Positions 41,323-48,926 of a DNA stretch of 51,676 bases are shown here, one piece after another. This DNA is from Planctomycetaceae bacterium (GTDB lineage: Bacteria > Planctomycetota > Phycisphaerae > SM23-33). The notes beneath the pieces were generated by a model that was given only the letters and a program-made list of their open reading frames with translations, did not search any database and had not been told where the DNA came from. A program made the position numbers and the translations under genes. The DNA lies in assembly GCA_021371965.1 (NCBI GenBank), contig JAJFVE010000134.1:1-51676 (forward strand), in the 5' to 3' direction. Each line of letters starts with the position of its first letter. Position 1 is the first letter of the stretch.

Positions 41323-41931
41323 TCACGGCGATTGTGTCGCCCCTGCGTTCTTGGGCGGATGTTTTTTGAGCAGGTCGCTGATGCTCTGGAAGATTTCATC
41401 CGGTTCGGACATTCTGCCGTTGCCGACGGTTCCGCAGGCCAGGCGGCCTTCGGCGGGGCCTATGACTGTCAGCCCGCGCTCGATGAGCGTCTTCATGTTG
41501 GCCTGCATGGCCGGGGCGGTCCACATGCGGGTGTTCATCGCGGGGGCGGCCAGGATCGGGCAGGCACCGTGGGCCGACAGTGCCAGCGTCGAGACGAGGT
41601 TGTCAGCGATCCCGCAGGCCATCTTGGCCAGGATGTCGGCGGTGGCCGGGGCAAGCACCATCAGGTCCGCCAGTTCCGTCAGGGCGATGTGCTGGGCGGA
41701 GTACTCCTGCGGGGCGATCCACATACTGGTGTAGACGCGCCGCCCTGTCAGCGACTGGAACGTGATAGGCCCGATGAACTGGGTGGCGGAGTCGGTCATC
41801 GCGACATTGACGCCGGCGCCTGCCTGGACGAGGCTGCTGGCCAGGTCGGCGGTCTTATAGCAGGCGATCCCGCCGGTGACGCAGAGCAGAACCTCGTACC
41901 CGGATAGCGCCTTCTCAGAGGATTTGGCCAT
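41323..41931 (-). CDS. coaC: Phosphopantothenoylcysteine decarboxylase (stand-alone CoaC)
   Basis: 202 residues. FMN-dependent decarboxylation of phosphopantothenoylcysteine to 4'-phosphopantetheine. Signatures: LLCVTGGIACYKTADLAS (flavin site), active-site His in AQHIALTELADL, APAMNTRMW (PxMNxxMW), and GRLACGTVGNGRMSEP with the conserved Cys. Length fits the decarboxylase domain alone. No ribosome-binding site is seen, since R9 repeat DNA lies directly upstream. It follows rpoZ, so it may be the tail of the housekeeping operon. Confidence 0.9.
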   Translation of the reverse strand: MAKSSEKALSGYEVLLCVTGGIACYKTADLASSLVQAGAGVNVAMTDSATQFIGPITFQSLTGRRVYTSMWIAPQEYSAQHIALTELADLMVLAPATADILAKMACGIADNLVSTLALSAHGACPILAAPAMNTRMWTAPAMQANMKTLIERGLTVIGPAEGRLACGTVGNGRMSEPDEIFQSISDLLKKHPPKNAGATQSP

Positions 41932-41945
41932 GGCATAGCAATCCA

Positions 41946-42019
41946 GTTGTGAGTTGTGTGTTGTGAGTGGTGAGAGTCTTCAGCCCGAAGCTCACAACTC
42001 ACCACCCACAACTCACAAC
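41946..42019. repeat. Palindromic repeat R9 (GTTGTGAGTTGTG type)
   Basis: GTTGTGAGTTGTGTGTTGTG on the left and CACCCACAACTCACAAC on the right pair over nearly 29 bp around CTTCAGCCCGAAG, itself a hairpin. It separates rpoZ from coaC. Confidence 0.85.
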
Positions 42020-42026
42020 TTCTGTT

Positions 42027-42248
42027 CTATCGCGGCTTGGCAATTTCTGAATGTTCGTAATCGATGGCGATCTTGTCCTGGAGGATTTCCTCGATGACGA
42101 CTTCCATGTCGGTCATGCCGGCCTTGCGCTCGACGAGCGGGCGCGACCCCTGGACGATTTCGGCCAGGCGGCGCTGGATGAGGGCGGTGAGGCGGAACTT
42201 GCCGCCGACCTTGCGGACGATTTCTTCACTCTTAAGGGCTTCGATCAT
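42027..42248 (-). CDS. rpoZ: DNA-directed RNA polymerase omega subunit
   Basis: 73 residues. Omega helps assemble and stabilise RNA polymerase through beta'. Recognised by KVGGKFRLTALIQRRLAEIVQGSRPLVE, with the conserved RxxLxxLIQRR-type helix, and by its place straight after gmk, a widespread order. The start ATG overlaps the gmk stop (ATGA). Confidence 0.88.
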   Translation of the reverse strand: MIEALKSEEIVRKVGGKFRLTALIQRRLAEIVQGSRPLVERKAGMTDMEVVIEEILQDKIAIDYEHSEIAKPR

Positions 42249-42826
42249 TGCTGGGGTGCTCCCTGCGTTACGATTTCAACAAGTTCTCTGACCGCACGGT
42301 GTAGGTCGTCGTTGACAATCTGGTGATTATACAGACCGCTGGCCTGGGCGGCCTCCATTTCCTGCTGCGCCTTGGCCAGGCGGATCTTGAGCTGTTCCTC
42401 GTTCTCGGTGCCGCGTCCCGTCAGCCGCGCGACCAGCGTCTCATGGTCCGGCGGCAGGATCAGCACGAACATGGCCTGCGGGCACTTGACGCGCACCTGC
42501 CGGGCGCCCTGGAGGTCGATGTCCAGAATGACGGTTTGGCCGGCGTCGATGGCCTCGCAGATCGGCGCCGCCGGCGTGCCGTAATAGTGGTCGAAGACCT
42601 TGGCCCATTCCAGCAGTTCGCCGTGATCGCGCATGCCCTGGAAGGTGGGCTCGTCGATAAAGTGGTAATCGCGGTGGTTGCGTTCAGCCGGGCGGGGCGC
42701 CCGCGTCGTCACCGAGACGCTGAAGCGGCTGCCGGTGGTTTCCATGACGCTGCGCAGGATGGTGCTCTTGCCGACGCCGGCAGGTCCGGTCACCACCACG
42801 AGTTTTCCGCGTTTGTTCTGGGGCAT
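42245..42826 (-). CDS. gmk: Guanylate kinase
   Basis: 193 residues. Phosphorylates GMP to GDP with ATP. P-loop GPAGVGKSTI, GMP-binding SVTTRAPRPAERNHRDYHFI, and LLEWAKVFDHYYGTPAAPI. VILDIDLQGARQVRVKCP is the Walker B-like strand, and RLTGRGTENEEQLKIRLAKA is the lid. Length is normal. It overlaps rpoZ by four bases and follows yicC after 22 nt, which is the common yicC-gmk-rpoZ cluster. Confidence 0.95.
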   Translation of the reverse strand: MPQNKRGKLVVVTGPAGVGKSTILRSVMETTGSRFSVSVTTRAPRPAERNHRDYHFIDEPTFQGMRDHGELLEWAKVFDHYYGTPAAPICEAIDAGQTVILDIDLQGARQVRVKCPQAMFVLILPPDHETLVARLTGRGTENEEQLKIRLAKAQQEMEAAQASGLYNHQIVNDDLHRAVRELVEIVTQGAPQQ

Positions 42827-42848
42827 AGTCGTCGCTCGGGCAGCGGCG

Positions 42849-43730
42849 TCATTCGGCGTTTTGAACTTGTTCCTTGATGCGATCGATGGCGGTCTTGATG
42901 TCGACGACGGCGCGGGCGATCTCGGCGTCGGCGGCCTTGCTGGCGATGGTATTGGCCTCGCGCAGCAGTTCCTGGGCGATAAAGTCCAGCTTTCGCCCGA
43001 CCGGCTCGGGCGTGTTCATGCTCTGACGGAACTGGTCGAGGTGGGCGGTCAGGCGCGAGATCTCCTCGGCGATGTCGCATCGCTCGGCGAAGATCGCCAC
43101 CTCGCGGGCCAGCGCCTCGGCGTCGATGGTGATGCCGCTCTGGCCGGTCAGCTCGGCCACCCGGTCCAGCAGGCGGCGCTGGTAGGCTTTGACCGACACG
43201 TCTGCCCGCGCCGCCACCTGCGCCAGGCAGGTTTCGACGATCTGGCAGTTGTTCAGCAAATCGGCTGCAAGGGCCTGCCCCTCGCGGCGCCGCATGGCCA
43301 GCATCTGGTCCAAGGCCGTCGCGATGAGCTTGAGCAGCCCGCCGCGAGACTGCTCGCGCAGGCGGTCGAGTTGCGGAGGCTGGCAAACGCCCGGGAGCAT
43401 CAGCATGGCGCCCAGGTCGATCCGGAGGGTGGGGTTGGCCTCGATCTCGATGGCCTTGAGCTGGTCGAGATACGTCGTCAGCGCGGCGACATTGACAGCC
43501 GCGGCGGCCTGGTCGCCGGAGAGCTTCATGCTCACGGCCACCTGCACGGTTCCGCGCGAGAGTTTTTCGCGCAGCAGAGCCTCGACGTCGCTTTCCAGCG
43601 CCGACAGTGGGTCGGGCAGGCGCAGCAGGGTCTTGAGGTAGCGGTTGTTGACGGAGCGTGCCTCAACGCTGAACTCCGCCCCGCAGACCTGTCCCTGCGC
43701 GGTCCCGAAACCGGTCATCGAATTTATCAT
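42849..43730 (-). CDS. YicC/YloC-family endoribonuclease
   Basis: 293 residues. YicC homologues have been shown to be endoribonucleases affecting mRNA stability. Family hallmarks: INSMTGFGTAQGQ at the start, VEARSVNNRYLKTLLRLPD, and the C-terminal EEISRLTAHLDQFRQ, GRKLDFIAQELLREANTIASK and VDIKTAIDRIKEQVQN with conserved acidic residues. Ribosome-binding site is weak. It sits in the usual place before gmk. Length is close to the typical 290. Confidence 0.92.
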   Translation of the reverse strand: MINSMTGFGTAQGQVCGAEFSVEARSVNNRYLKTLLRLPDPLSALESDVEALLREKLSRGTVQVAVSMKLSGDQAAAAVNVAALTTYLDQLKAIEIEANPTLRIDLGAMLMLPGVCQPPQLDRLREQSRGGLLKLIATALDQMLAMRRREGQALAADLLNNCQIVETCLAQVAARADVSVKAYQRRLLDRVAELTGQSGITIDAEALAREVAIFAERCDIAEEISRLTAHLDQFRQSMNTPEPVGRKLDFIAQELLREANTIASKAADAEIARAVVDIKTAIDRIKEQVQNAE

Positions 43731-43764
43731 CGCGTATCCCGTATCCCCGTGCCGCTACATAATT

Positions 43765-44352
43765 CTAACGCGTCGCCGGACCCGTCGTGGCCGGTCGCGT
43801 GCTGATGGGCTGGGTGGCCGGCGGCGCCGCTGCAGGCTCCTCGGCCGGTTGCGTGGAAGCTTTCCAGTTGGGCCCGTAGTAGCTCGACGCGGTGTCGCTG
43901 GGGTTCCATGCGGGCTTGAACGCGCGGGCCTTGATAGTGACGCCCTCGGTGCCGGCGATGGGCAGATTCACCATGCCGGTGTATTCGTCGGACGTTTCCG
44001 TCGGTTCGCTGCCGTCGAGGGTATAGTAGATCTTGGCCTTGGCCGTATCGCAGTAAATCGAGACATACACGTTGTCGGTATACTTGCCCGACGGCGGCGA
44101 AAACTGCGGCGTTGCCACGATGCCAGTCTTGGGACGGAACTGCATGCTCGTCAGCACCGCCAGCAGCAGGAAGACTGCCGTCAGGATGATCGTCACCCAG
44201 GTCAGCACGTCGCCGACGCGCGTTCCGAAGGCGCTACTGCCCAGGCCGCCGAACGCCGAGCCCAGCCCGCCGCCGCGCCCTTTCTGCAGCAGCACCACGA
44301 TGATCAACAGCACGCAGACCAGGATGAACAAGGTCGTCAGGAAGGTATCCAT
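43765..44352 (-). CDS. secG: SecG with a C-terminal periplasmic beta-sandwich-like extension
   Basis: 195 residues against about 75-110 for ordinary SecG. Residues 1-72 are SecG: first helix LFILVCVLLIIVVLLQKGRG, the GGGLGSAFGGLGSSAFG glycine loop, second helix TWVTIILTAVFLLLAVL. Residues about 80-150 (ATPQFSPPSGKYTDNVYVSI, IYYTLDGSEPTETS, EGVTIKARAFKPAWNPSD) match the pattern of the CHB_HEX_C domain found at the ends of chitobiases and other secreted enzymes. A Pro/Thr/Ala-rich tail ends the protein. SecG's C-terminus faces the periplasm, so the extension would too. The gene lies between tpiA and yicC. The SecG part is confident; the extension's function is unknown. Confidence 0.88.
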   Translation of the reverse strand: MDTFLTTLFILVCVLLIIVVLLQKGRGGGLGSAFGGLGSSAFGTRVGDVLTWVTIILTAVFLLLAVLTSMQFRPKTGIVATPQFSPPSGKYTDNVYVSIYCDTAKAKIYYTLDGSEPTETSDEYTGMVNLPIAGTEGVTIKARAFKPAWNPSDTASSYYGPNWKASTQPAEEPAAAPPATQPISTRPATTGPATR

Positions 44353-44379
44353 GTCTATTCTTTCAACTCCTGTTAGCCG

Positions 44380-45138
44380 TTACACGGCGGCATTGACAAT
44401 CGCGATAAAATCTTCGGCCTTGAGCGACGCCCCGCCGACCAGCACGCCGTCGACATCCGGCAGCGCCATCAGCTCGCGGGCGTTTGAGGGCTTCACCGAA
44501 CCGCCGTACTGGATGCGCACCTTGTCGGCCGTGGCGGCATCGTACATCTTCGCCAGCAGCGCACGCAACTTTCCATGAACTTCCTGCGCCTGGGCAGGAG
44601 TGGCCGTCTCGCCCGTCCCGATCGCCCAGACCGGCTCGTACGCCACCGTCACCTTCGCCATCTGGGCGGAGCTGACCTGCGAGAGGCCTACCGTCACCTG
44701 GCGCTCGACGACGGCCATCGTCTGCCCGCTCTTGCGCTCTTCCAGCAGTTCGCCGCAGCAGAAGATCACTTCAAGTCCATCGGCCAATGCCTTGCGGACC
44801 TTGCGATTAATGAACTCGTCGGTCTCGCCGATCACGTGCCGGCGCTCGCTGTGGCCCAGGATCACGAACCGGCAGCCGACGTCTTTGAGCATCGCCGCCG
44901 AGATCTCGCCGGTGAAGGCGCCGTCGTTTTCGCACGACATATTCTGCGCCGACAGGCCGATGCGGCTGCCTTTAACCGCCGCCGCCACGCCGGGCAGATA
45001 CACAAACGGCGGGGCGATCGCCACGTCCACCTTATCGGTCTGGCCGACCTTCTCGACCAGCGCCCTGGCCAGGGCGACTGCCGACTGGCCCGAGGTGTTC
45101 ATCTTCCAGTTACCGGCGACAAATAGCTTGCGGGACAT
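44380..45138 (-). CDS. tpiA: Triosephosphate isomerase
   Basis: 252 residues from the ATG at 45138 (AGGAG 5 nt upstream; the ATG just before it, at 45141, is too close). Interconverts dihydroxyacetone phosphate and glyceraldehyde 3-phosphate. Active-site residues are Asn and Lys in AGNWKMN, His in ILGHSERR, and Glu in VAYEPVWAIGTG. YGGSVKPSNA and VDGVLVGGASL form the phosphate site. Placement before secG is widely conserved. Confidence 0.96.
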   Translation of the reverse strand: MSRKLFVAGNWKMNTSGQSAVALARALVEKVGQTDKVDVAIAPPFVYLPGVAAAVKGSRIGLSAQNMSCENDGAFTGEISAAMLKDVGCRFVILGHSERRHVIGETDEFINRKVRKALADGLEVIFCCGELLEERKSGQTMAVVERQVTVGLSQVSSAQMAKVTVAYEPVWAIGTGETATPAQAQEVHGKLRALLAKMYDAATADKVRIQYGGSVKPSNARELMALPDVDGVLVGGASLKAEDFIAIVNAAV

Positions 45139-45152
45139 CATGGCTCCTTGAT

Positions 45153-46250
45153 TCAGACATTCTGGCGGGCCTGGGGAAAGCTGCCCAGCACGTGCAGTTC
45201 GCCGCAGTGCGAGCGGGCCTCGGCCAGCGCCTTGACAAAGTTCGCGTCGTCGCAGTGACCCTCGGCGTCGACGAAGAAGTAGTATTCCCAGTTGCGCCGC
45301 TTGCTGGGGCGGGTCACGATATTGGTCAGGCTGATCCCGCAGGCCGAGAAGACGTTCAGCACCGCCACCAGCGCCCCGGCGCGGTGGGCGGTGGAGAACA
45401 TGATCGCCGTCTTGTCGTTGCCGGTGCGGTTGGCCGGCGTGGGCGAGATCACGAAGAACCGCGTCATGTTGTTGGGATTGTCCTCGATGTTGTTGAAGAC
45501 AATGTGCAGGCCGAAATGCTCTGCCGCCAGCGCCGATCCGATGGCCGCCAGGCCGGGCGTGCTCGTGGCCATCTCGGCGGCCTTGGAGCTGCTGGCCATC
45601 GGCAGCAGATCGACCTTGCGGAAGGTGCCCAGCCAGTTGCGGCACTGGGCGAAAACCTCGGGCTTGGAGGCGATGCAGGTGATCTGCTCGGGCGTGCAGT
45701 TGGCCAGCAGGTTGTGGTGTACTTCGAGGATCACTTCGCCGCAGATGTACACGTGGGCGTCGATGAAGCAGTCCAGCGTGTCGATCACGCCGCCGCCGAC
45801 GGAGTTCTCGATGGGCACGATGCCCAGGTCGCAGTGGCCGCGCGAGACTTCCTCGAACACCGCGCGGATGTCCGCCAGCGGCAGGTACTCGACCGATGCC
45901 CCGAACTTGCGCTGGGCGGCCATCTGGGAATAGCTGCCCTGTGGGCCGAGGTATCCGATTCGCAGCGCCCGCTCGAGTGCAAACGAGCCGCTCATCAACT
46001 CGCGATAGATCGCCTTGAGGGTGACCTGCGGCAGGGGGCCGTGGTTGAGCTCGGCGATGCGCTGCAAGATGGCGTGCTCGCGGTCGGGTGCGTAGATGGG
46101 CGTTTTGCCGGCCTGCTTGGCCTTGCCGATGTCGACGACCACGCGCGCCCGCGCGTTGAGCAGTTCGACGATCTCCTGGTCGAGATCATCAATCTGCCGA
46201 CGAAGCCCCGCCAGCTTCGGGTCCACATTGTTAGGAGCGCTTTCGCTCAT
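45153..46250 (-). CDS. pheA: Bifunctional chorismate mutase/prephenate dehydratase
   Basis: 365 residues. Chorismate mutase domain at 1-95 (LRRQIDDLDQEIVELLNARARVV-like start, DREHAILQRIAE). Prephenate dehydratase at 97-280 (RIGYLGPQGSYSQMAA, GIVPIENSVGGGVIDTLD, and NNMTRFFVIS containing the conserved TRF). ACT domain at 285-360 (AGALVAVLNVFSACGISLTN, TRPSKRRNWEYYFFVD) for phenylalanine feedback. It converts chorismate to phenylpyruvate. It appears to head the operon with tpiA, secG, yicC, gmk and rpoZ. The ribosome-binding site is weak. Confidence 0.95.
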   Translation of the reverse strand: MSESAPNNVDPKLAGLRRQIDDLDQEIVELLNARARVVVDIGKAKQAGKTPIYAPDREHAILQRIAELNHGPLPQVTLKAIYRELMSGSFALERALRIGYLGPQGSYSQMAAQRKFGASVEYLPLADIRAVFEEVSRGHCDLGIVPIENSVGGGVIDTLDCFIDAHVYICGEVILEVHHNLLANCTPEQITCIASKPEVFAQCRNWLGTFRKVDLLPMASSSKAAEMATSTPGLAAIGSALAAEHFGLHIVFNNIEDNPNNMTRFFVISPTPANRTGNDKTAIMFSTAHRAGALVAVLNVFSACGISLTNIVTRPSKRRNWEYYFFVDAEGHCDDANFVKALAEARSHCGELHVLGSFPQARQNV

Positions 46251-46287
46251 ATCGCTGATGAAACGCCTCAGGATACAACTATTCCGG

Positions 46288-46309
46288 CCTGGTCACTTCA
46301 GTGACCAGG
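46288..46309. promoter_or_regulatory. Perfect 9-bp palindrome upstream of pheA
   Basis: CCTGGTCAC TTCA GTGACCAGG lies about 40-60 bp before the pheA start on the minus strand, beside a weak TATCCT -10-like sequence. It could be an operator or a leader hairpin. No Phe-rich leader peptide is visible, so ordinary attenuation is not supported. Confidence 0.4.
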
Positions 46310-46432
46310 AACCCGCGCCGCCACCGCGCGCCAAAAACGGCGGTTCATACCGCAGGCGCATAGCGCATCTGCAGTTGTAAACAGCACCTTTTACCCCCAA
46401 CCGCCCAGGCGGTCAAGGCTTTTCGCCGCCGC

Positions 46433-46600
46433 ACGGGCGTCCCGCCCGTTAGTGGCATGGGCGTCTCGCCCATGCTCCCCCAGTTCGGTCGATCAGGGAG
46501 ACGCCCAACGGCGTTGTGCGTGGCACCCGTCCCGTCCATGCCCTCAGGACACGCACAACAAAATTGTCGTGGCACCCTCCCCGTCATGGCCCCCCCTGGC
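46433..46600. repeat. Composite R3-type palindromes (copy d)
   Basis: CACGGGCGTCCCGCCCG and GTGGCATGGGCGTCTCGCCC start the element; GGGAGACGCCCAACG and GTGGCACCCGTCCCGTCC follow, with CGTTGTGCGTGG / CACGCACAACA as another inverted pair. The gap 46251-46704 otherwise contains only the pheA palindrome and no gene. Confidence 0.75.
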
Positions 46601-46704
46601 ACTCCAGCCGCAGCCGATTTCTTGCCCCGCACCCTGCAACGCGGTAGGATGTTGCCCATCGCGGCAAGTGGGCGACACTTTGGGGATCCATAGGAGACTT
46701 GATC

Positions 46705-47670
46705 GTGAAGACTGTGCGAAAGCTCGCCGGGCCTCTGATCGTTGTAGTTCTTCTGGGGCTGATGCTTGTGGGTGCTTCCTGCGGACCGCATGGCTTCGAT
46801 TCCTTCTTTGGCGGCCGCAAACCACTGGTTGCCCAGGACCATGACCTCAAGTCCACTACGATAGTTGCGACGCCGCAGCAGCCGATGAAGCCGGGCAAGA
46901 ACGTGATCTGGTGCGGGACGTTCCAACTGGCATGGAACGAGATCGGCGACCTGATCAAGGAACCGCCGCGTTTTCTTCTCCAGCCGCCGATGGTGGATGC
47001 ACTGAATAACCGAACCTTCACGCGCGACGACCTCGACACGGAATCCTACGTGGCACTGGCGGGATTCGTCCGTGACGGGATATTTGGCAGGATCGACGCG
47101 GCGCTGGCACAGACCTTCAAGGGCAAAGCCAGCCCGCGATACAAGCCCTCGCCGGACCTGACCCCGCGGCCGCAGGATATCGTGGCGTACAGCTACCTCT
47201 TCAAGCACCTGGAGTTTCCCGTGCCTTTTGAGAAACTCAGCGAACCGCTGGTGTTCGCCGGCAGCAAGGTTGAGAGTTTCGGAACGCGCGAGTTCAAGAG
47301 CGGCCACCAGCACATGTACGAGCAGGTGGCTATTTTCGACTACCAGAATCAGAGCGACTTTGTTGTGGACCTTGCCGTCAAGGACAAGCGGGACCGGCTG
47401 ATTCTCGCCAAGGTGCGCCCGACGGCGACGTTGACTGAAACGATCGCGGAGGTGCAGCGGCGCCTGGAGGAGCCGTCGGTCAAGATGACCTGGGCGGACG
47501 TGCTGGTTGTGCCCAAGTTCAACTTCGACGTGACGCGCGACTATCGCGAGCTGCGCGGGCTGCACCTGGTGTCGAAAGACCCGGCGGTAGCCAAAGATCT
47601 TCAGATCATGGCGGCCGTGCAGAACATCCGCTTTGAAATGGACGAGAAGGGCGTTCGACTGCGGAGCTAG
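46705..47670 (+). CDS. Exported planctomycete-type protein, interrupted by an amber codon
   Basis: 321 residues from the GTG at 46705 (AGGAG 8 nt upstream) to TAG at 47668. N-terminal hydrophobic signal with a possible lipidation Cys (LVGASCG). Landmarks: NVIWCGTFQLAWNEI, MVDALNNRTFTRDDLD, YVALAGFVRDGI, VAYSYLFKHLEFPVPF and WADVLVVPKFNFDVTRDY. These recall an uncharacterised secreted family of planctomycetes with a distant serpin-like end. The protein stops after KGVRLRS, but the same frame continues for 50 codons with the family's normal C-terminus. So this is a truncated protein, a pseudogene, or a readthrough gene. Confidence 0.7.
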   Translation: MKTVRKLAGPLIVVVLLGLMLVGASCGPHGFDSFFGGRKPLVAQDHDLKSTTIVATPQQPMKPGKNVIWCGTFQLAWNEIGDLIKEPPRFLLQPPMVDALNNRTFTRDDLDTESYVALAGFVRDGIFGRIDAALAQTFKGKASPRYKPSPDLTPRPQDIVAYSYLFKHLEFPVPFEKLSEPLVFAGSKVESFGTREFKSGHQHMYEQVAIFDYQNQSDFVVDLAVKDKRDRLILAKVRPTATLTETIAEVQRRLEEPSVKMTWADVLVVPKFNFDVTRDYRELRGLHLVSKDPAVAKDLQIMAAVQNIRFEMDEKGVRLRS

Positions 47671-47823
47671 TCGCACGTGTCGATGGGCTGCAGCAGTGAG
47701 CCTCGCCCGCGGCACATCATGATCTTCGACGCGCCGTTCCTGCTGATGATGCAGCGTGCCGACAGCAAACGGCCGTACTACGCGATGTGGGTTGACAACG
47801 CGGAGTTGATGGCGAAGCGATAG
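47671..47823 (+). pseudogene. In-frame C-terminal remainder after the amber codon
   Basis: Same frame as the gene before it: after TAG at 47668-47670 comes SHVSMGCSSEPRPRHIMIFD, then APFLLMMQRADSKRPYYAMW and VDNAELMAKR before a second TAG at 47821. A hydrophobic PFLLMM strand followed by an YYAMWVDNAEL end is what the full-length family has. No start codon and ribosome-binding site justify separate translation. A single change at the first TAG (for example from GAG) would restore one 372-codon gene. Confidence 0.7.
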
Positions 47824-47836
47824 GAGTTGTGCCGCA

Positions 47837-47883
47837 GCACGGACCGTCTCGCCCGTGAGGGGCATGGGTGCCCTGCCCATGCG
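47837..47883. repeat. R3-like small palindromes (copy e)
   Basis: CACGGACCGTCTCGCCCGTG and GGGCATGGGTGCCCTGCCCATGC are two adjacent foldbacks in the R3 style, downstream of the amber-interrupted gene. Confidence 0.6.
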
Positions 47884-47900
47884 GAATGCCCCGGCTGCGA

Positions 47901-47946
47901 AATAAAAATGGGCGGCCGCTGCGGGGTGAGTCGCGGCGGCCGCCCA
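47901..47946 (-). terminator. Rho-independent terminator of the OmpH-like gene
   Basis: On the minus strand an 11-bp stem TGGGCGGCCGC / GCGGCCGCCCA is followed by TTTTTATTTC. It lies about 20 bp after the stop of the OmpH-like lipoprotein gene. Confidence 0.85.
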
Positions 47947-47964
47947 GGGTAGTGCGTCAGGCTG

Positions 47965-48588
47965 TTATCGCGTTCCGGCGGCGGGGGCGGCCGGGGCCGC
48001 GGGGGCGGTGGTCACCGGCGGTTGGGGGACGAATGTGCGGAAGCGTCCGGCCTTGCTCAGGGAGTTGACTTCCTGCAGCACCGGGTCGCTGATATCCACT
48101 TGCTCGTCCATGGCCAGAATGACGTCGGCCTTGATGATGACGATATCGAAGCCTTTGTCCTTGGCGATACTCTTGGCGATGGGAGCGACCTGCTGGCGGA
48201 AGTCGTTGAGGGCCACAGCGCGGCGGCGGGTGACTTCCTCGCTGGCCTGGCGGCGGGCGCGTTCGAGCATGGCCATCCCGTTGAGGCGCATCTGTTCGAG
48301 GTTGCGTTTCTGCTCATCGGTGGGCGTGGCGCCGGCCTTGGTGACCGCCTGGTTCAGTTCGGCCTGAAGGCGGTTCTGCAGTGCGGTCAACTGCTGCTGC
48401 ACGTTGGCGGTGTCGGCGTTGGTAGCATCGTTGATGCGCTTGAGCTCGCCGATGCCGTTGGCGATCTTGTCCAGGTCGATGACGGCTACCGCTCCGCCCT
48501 TATCCGGGCTGCTGTTTCTGTCGCAGCCGGCGACACAGGCGAGGACCGCTACCACGATCAACATCCCACAGAAGCCTTTGCTGAGCAT
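47965..48588 (-). CDS. OmpH/Skp-like lipoprotein
   Basis: 207 residues from the ATG at 48588 with AAAGGA about 7 nt upstream. Lipoprotein signal: hydrophobic MLIVVAVLACVAGCDRN with Cys after VAG. A coiled-coil middle (about 45-150: LKRINDATNADTANVQQQL, NRLQAELNQAV, RARRQASEEVTRRRAVALND) and VIDLDK at the front and FDIVIIKADVILAMD near the end match the OmpH/Skp periplasmic chaperone layout. Skp guides outer membrane proteins; a lipidated form would be membrane-anchored. The Pro/Ala-rich tail is probably flexible. No bamA or lpxD neighbour is present here. Confidence 0.8.
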   Translation of the reverse strand: MLSKGFCGMLIVVAVLACVAGCDRNSSPDKGGAVAVIDLDKIANGIGELKRINDATNADTANVQQQLTALQNRLQAELNQAVTKAGATPTDEQKRNLEQMRLNGMAMLERARRQASEEVTRRRAVALNDFRQQVAPIAKSIAKDKGFDIVIIKADVILAMDEQVDISDPVLQEVNSLSKAGRFRTFVPQPPVTTAPAAPAAPAAGTR

Positions 48589-48785
48589 TGCTGTTCCTTT
48601 CACAAGACGCGCGTCAGTTGTCGAGAGACCATACCCAAGTACTGATTACTGGTAAATTAGATCGTCCATCCGGCCCTTAGGCTTCAATTATTATCGAGGA
48701 TATGCTTCCAGTGTTCCAGGAGGACGCTTTACTGCAGCAGATAGGGGATCGAAGGCAAATGCCGGCGGACCGTAGAATGAGCGGA

Positions 48786-48863
48786 TGCCATGCATGGCGG
48801 TCGTTTTCTGCCGCCATGTCCACGGTTATACACGCGCAGGATGGCGGCTGAACAGCGACGGCC
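48786..48863. repeat. Palindromic repeat R4 (copy b, diverged)
   Basis: GCCATGCATGGCGGTCGTTT, CTGCCGCCATG and GATGGCGGCTGAACAGCGAC pair as in copy a at 11556-11643. The gap 48589-48926 also has a lone R5 word (48637-48658) and the hairpin below; 48660-48785 shows nothing. Confidence 0.7.
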
Positions 48864-48870
48864 AACGCAG

Positions 48871-48896
48871 ACGGGCGGTCCCGAAGGACCGCCCGT
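48871..48896 (-). terminator. UUCG-tetraloop hairpin after the PEP-CTERM gene
   Basis: ACGGGCGGTCC TTCG GGACCGCCCGT on the minus strand: 11-bp perfect stem with a C(UUCG)G loop, 30 bp after the stop. There is no T-run, so it may be an mRNA 3'-end stabiliser or Rho-dependent end rather than an intrinsic terminator. Confidence 0.55.
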
Positions 48897-48926
48897 GCGT
48901 GAAGAAACATCTTAGCTGATTGGCAA

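Noticed and set aside
45139..45645. Upstream extension of the tpiA frame
   Set aside because: It overlaps pheA; the tpiA start at 45138 has AGGAG at the right distance and the correct N-terminus.
46345..47880. Minus-strand open frame opposite the amber-interrupted gene
   Set aside because: Low-information composition, includes translated repeats, and the plus strand encodes a recognisable secreted family.
48871..48896. Intrinsic terminator with U-tract at the UUCG hairpin
   Set aside because: The stem is excellent but no T-run follows on the minus strand, so only a hairpin is claimed.
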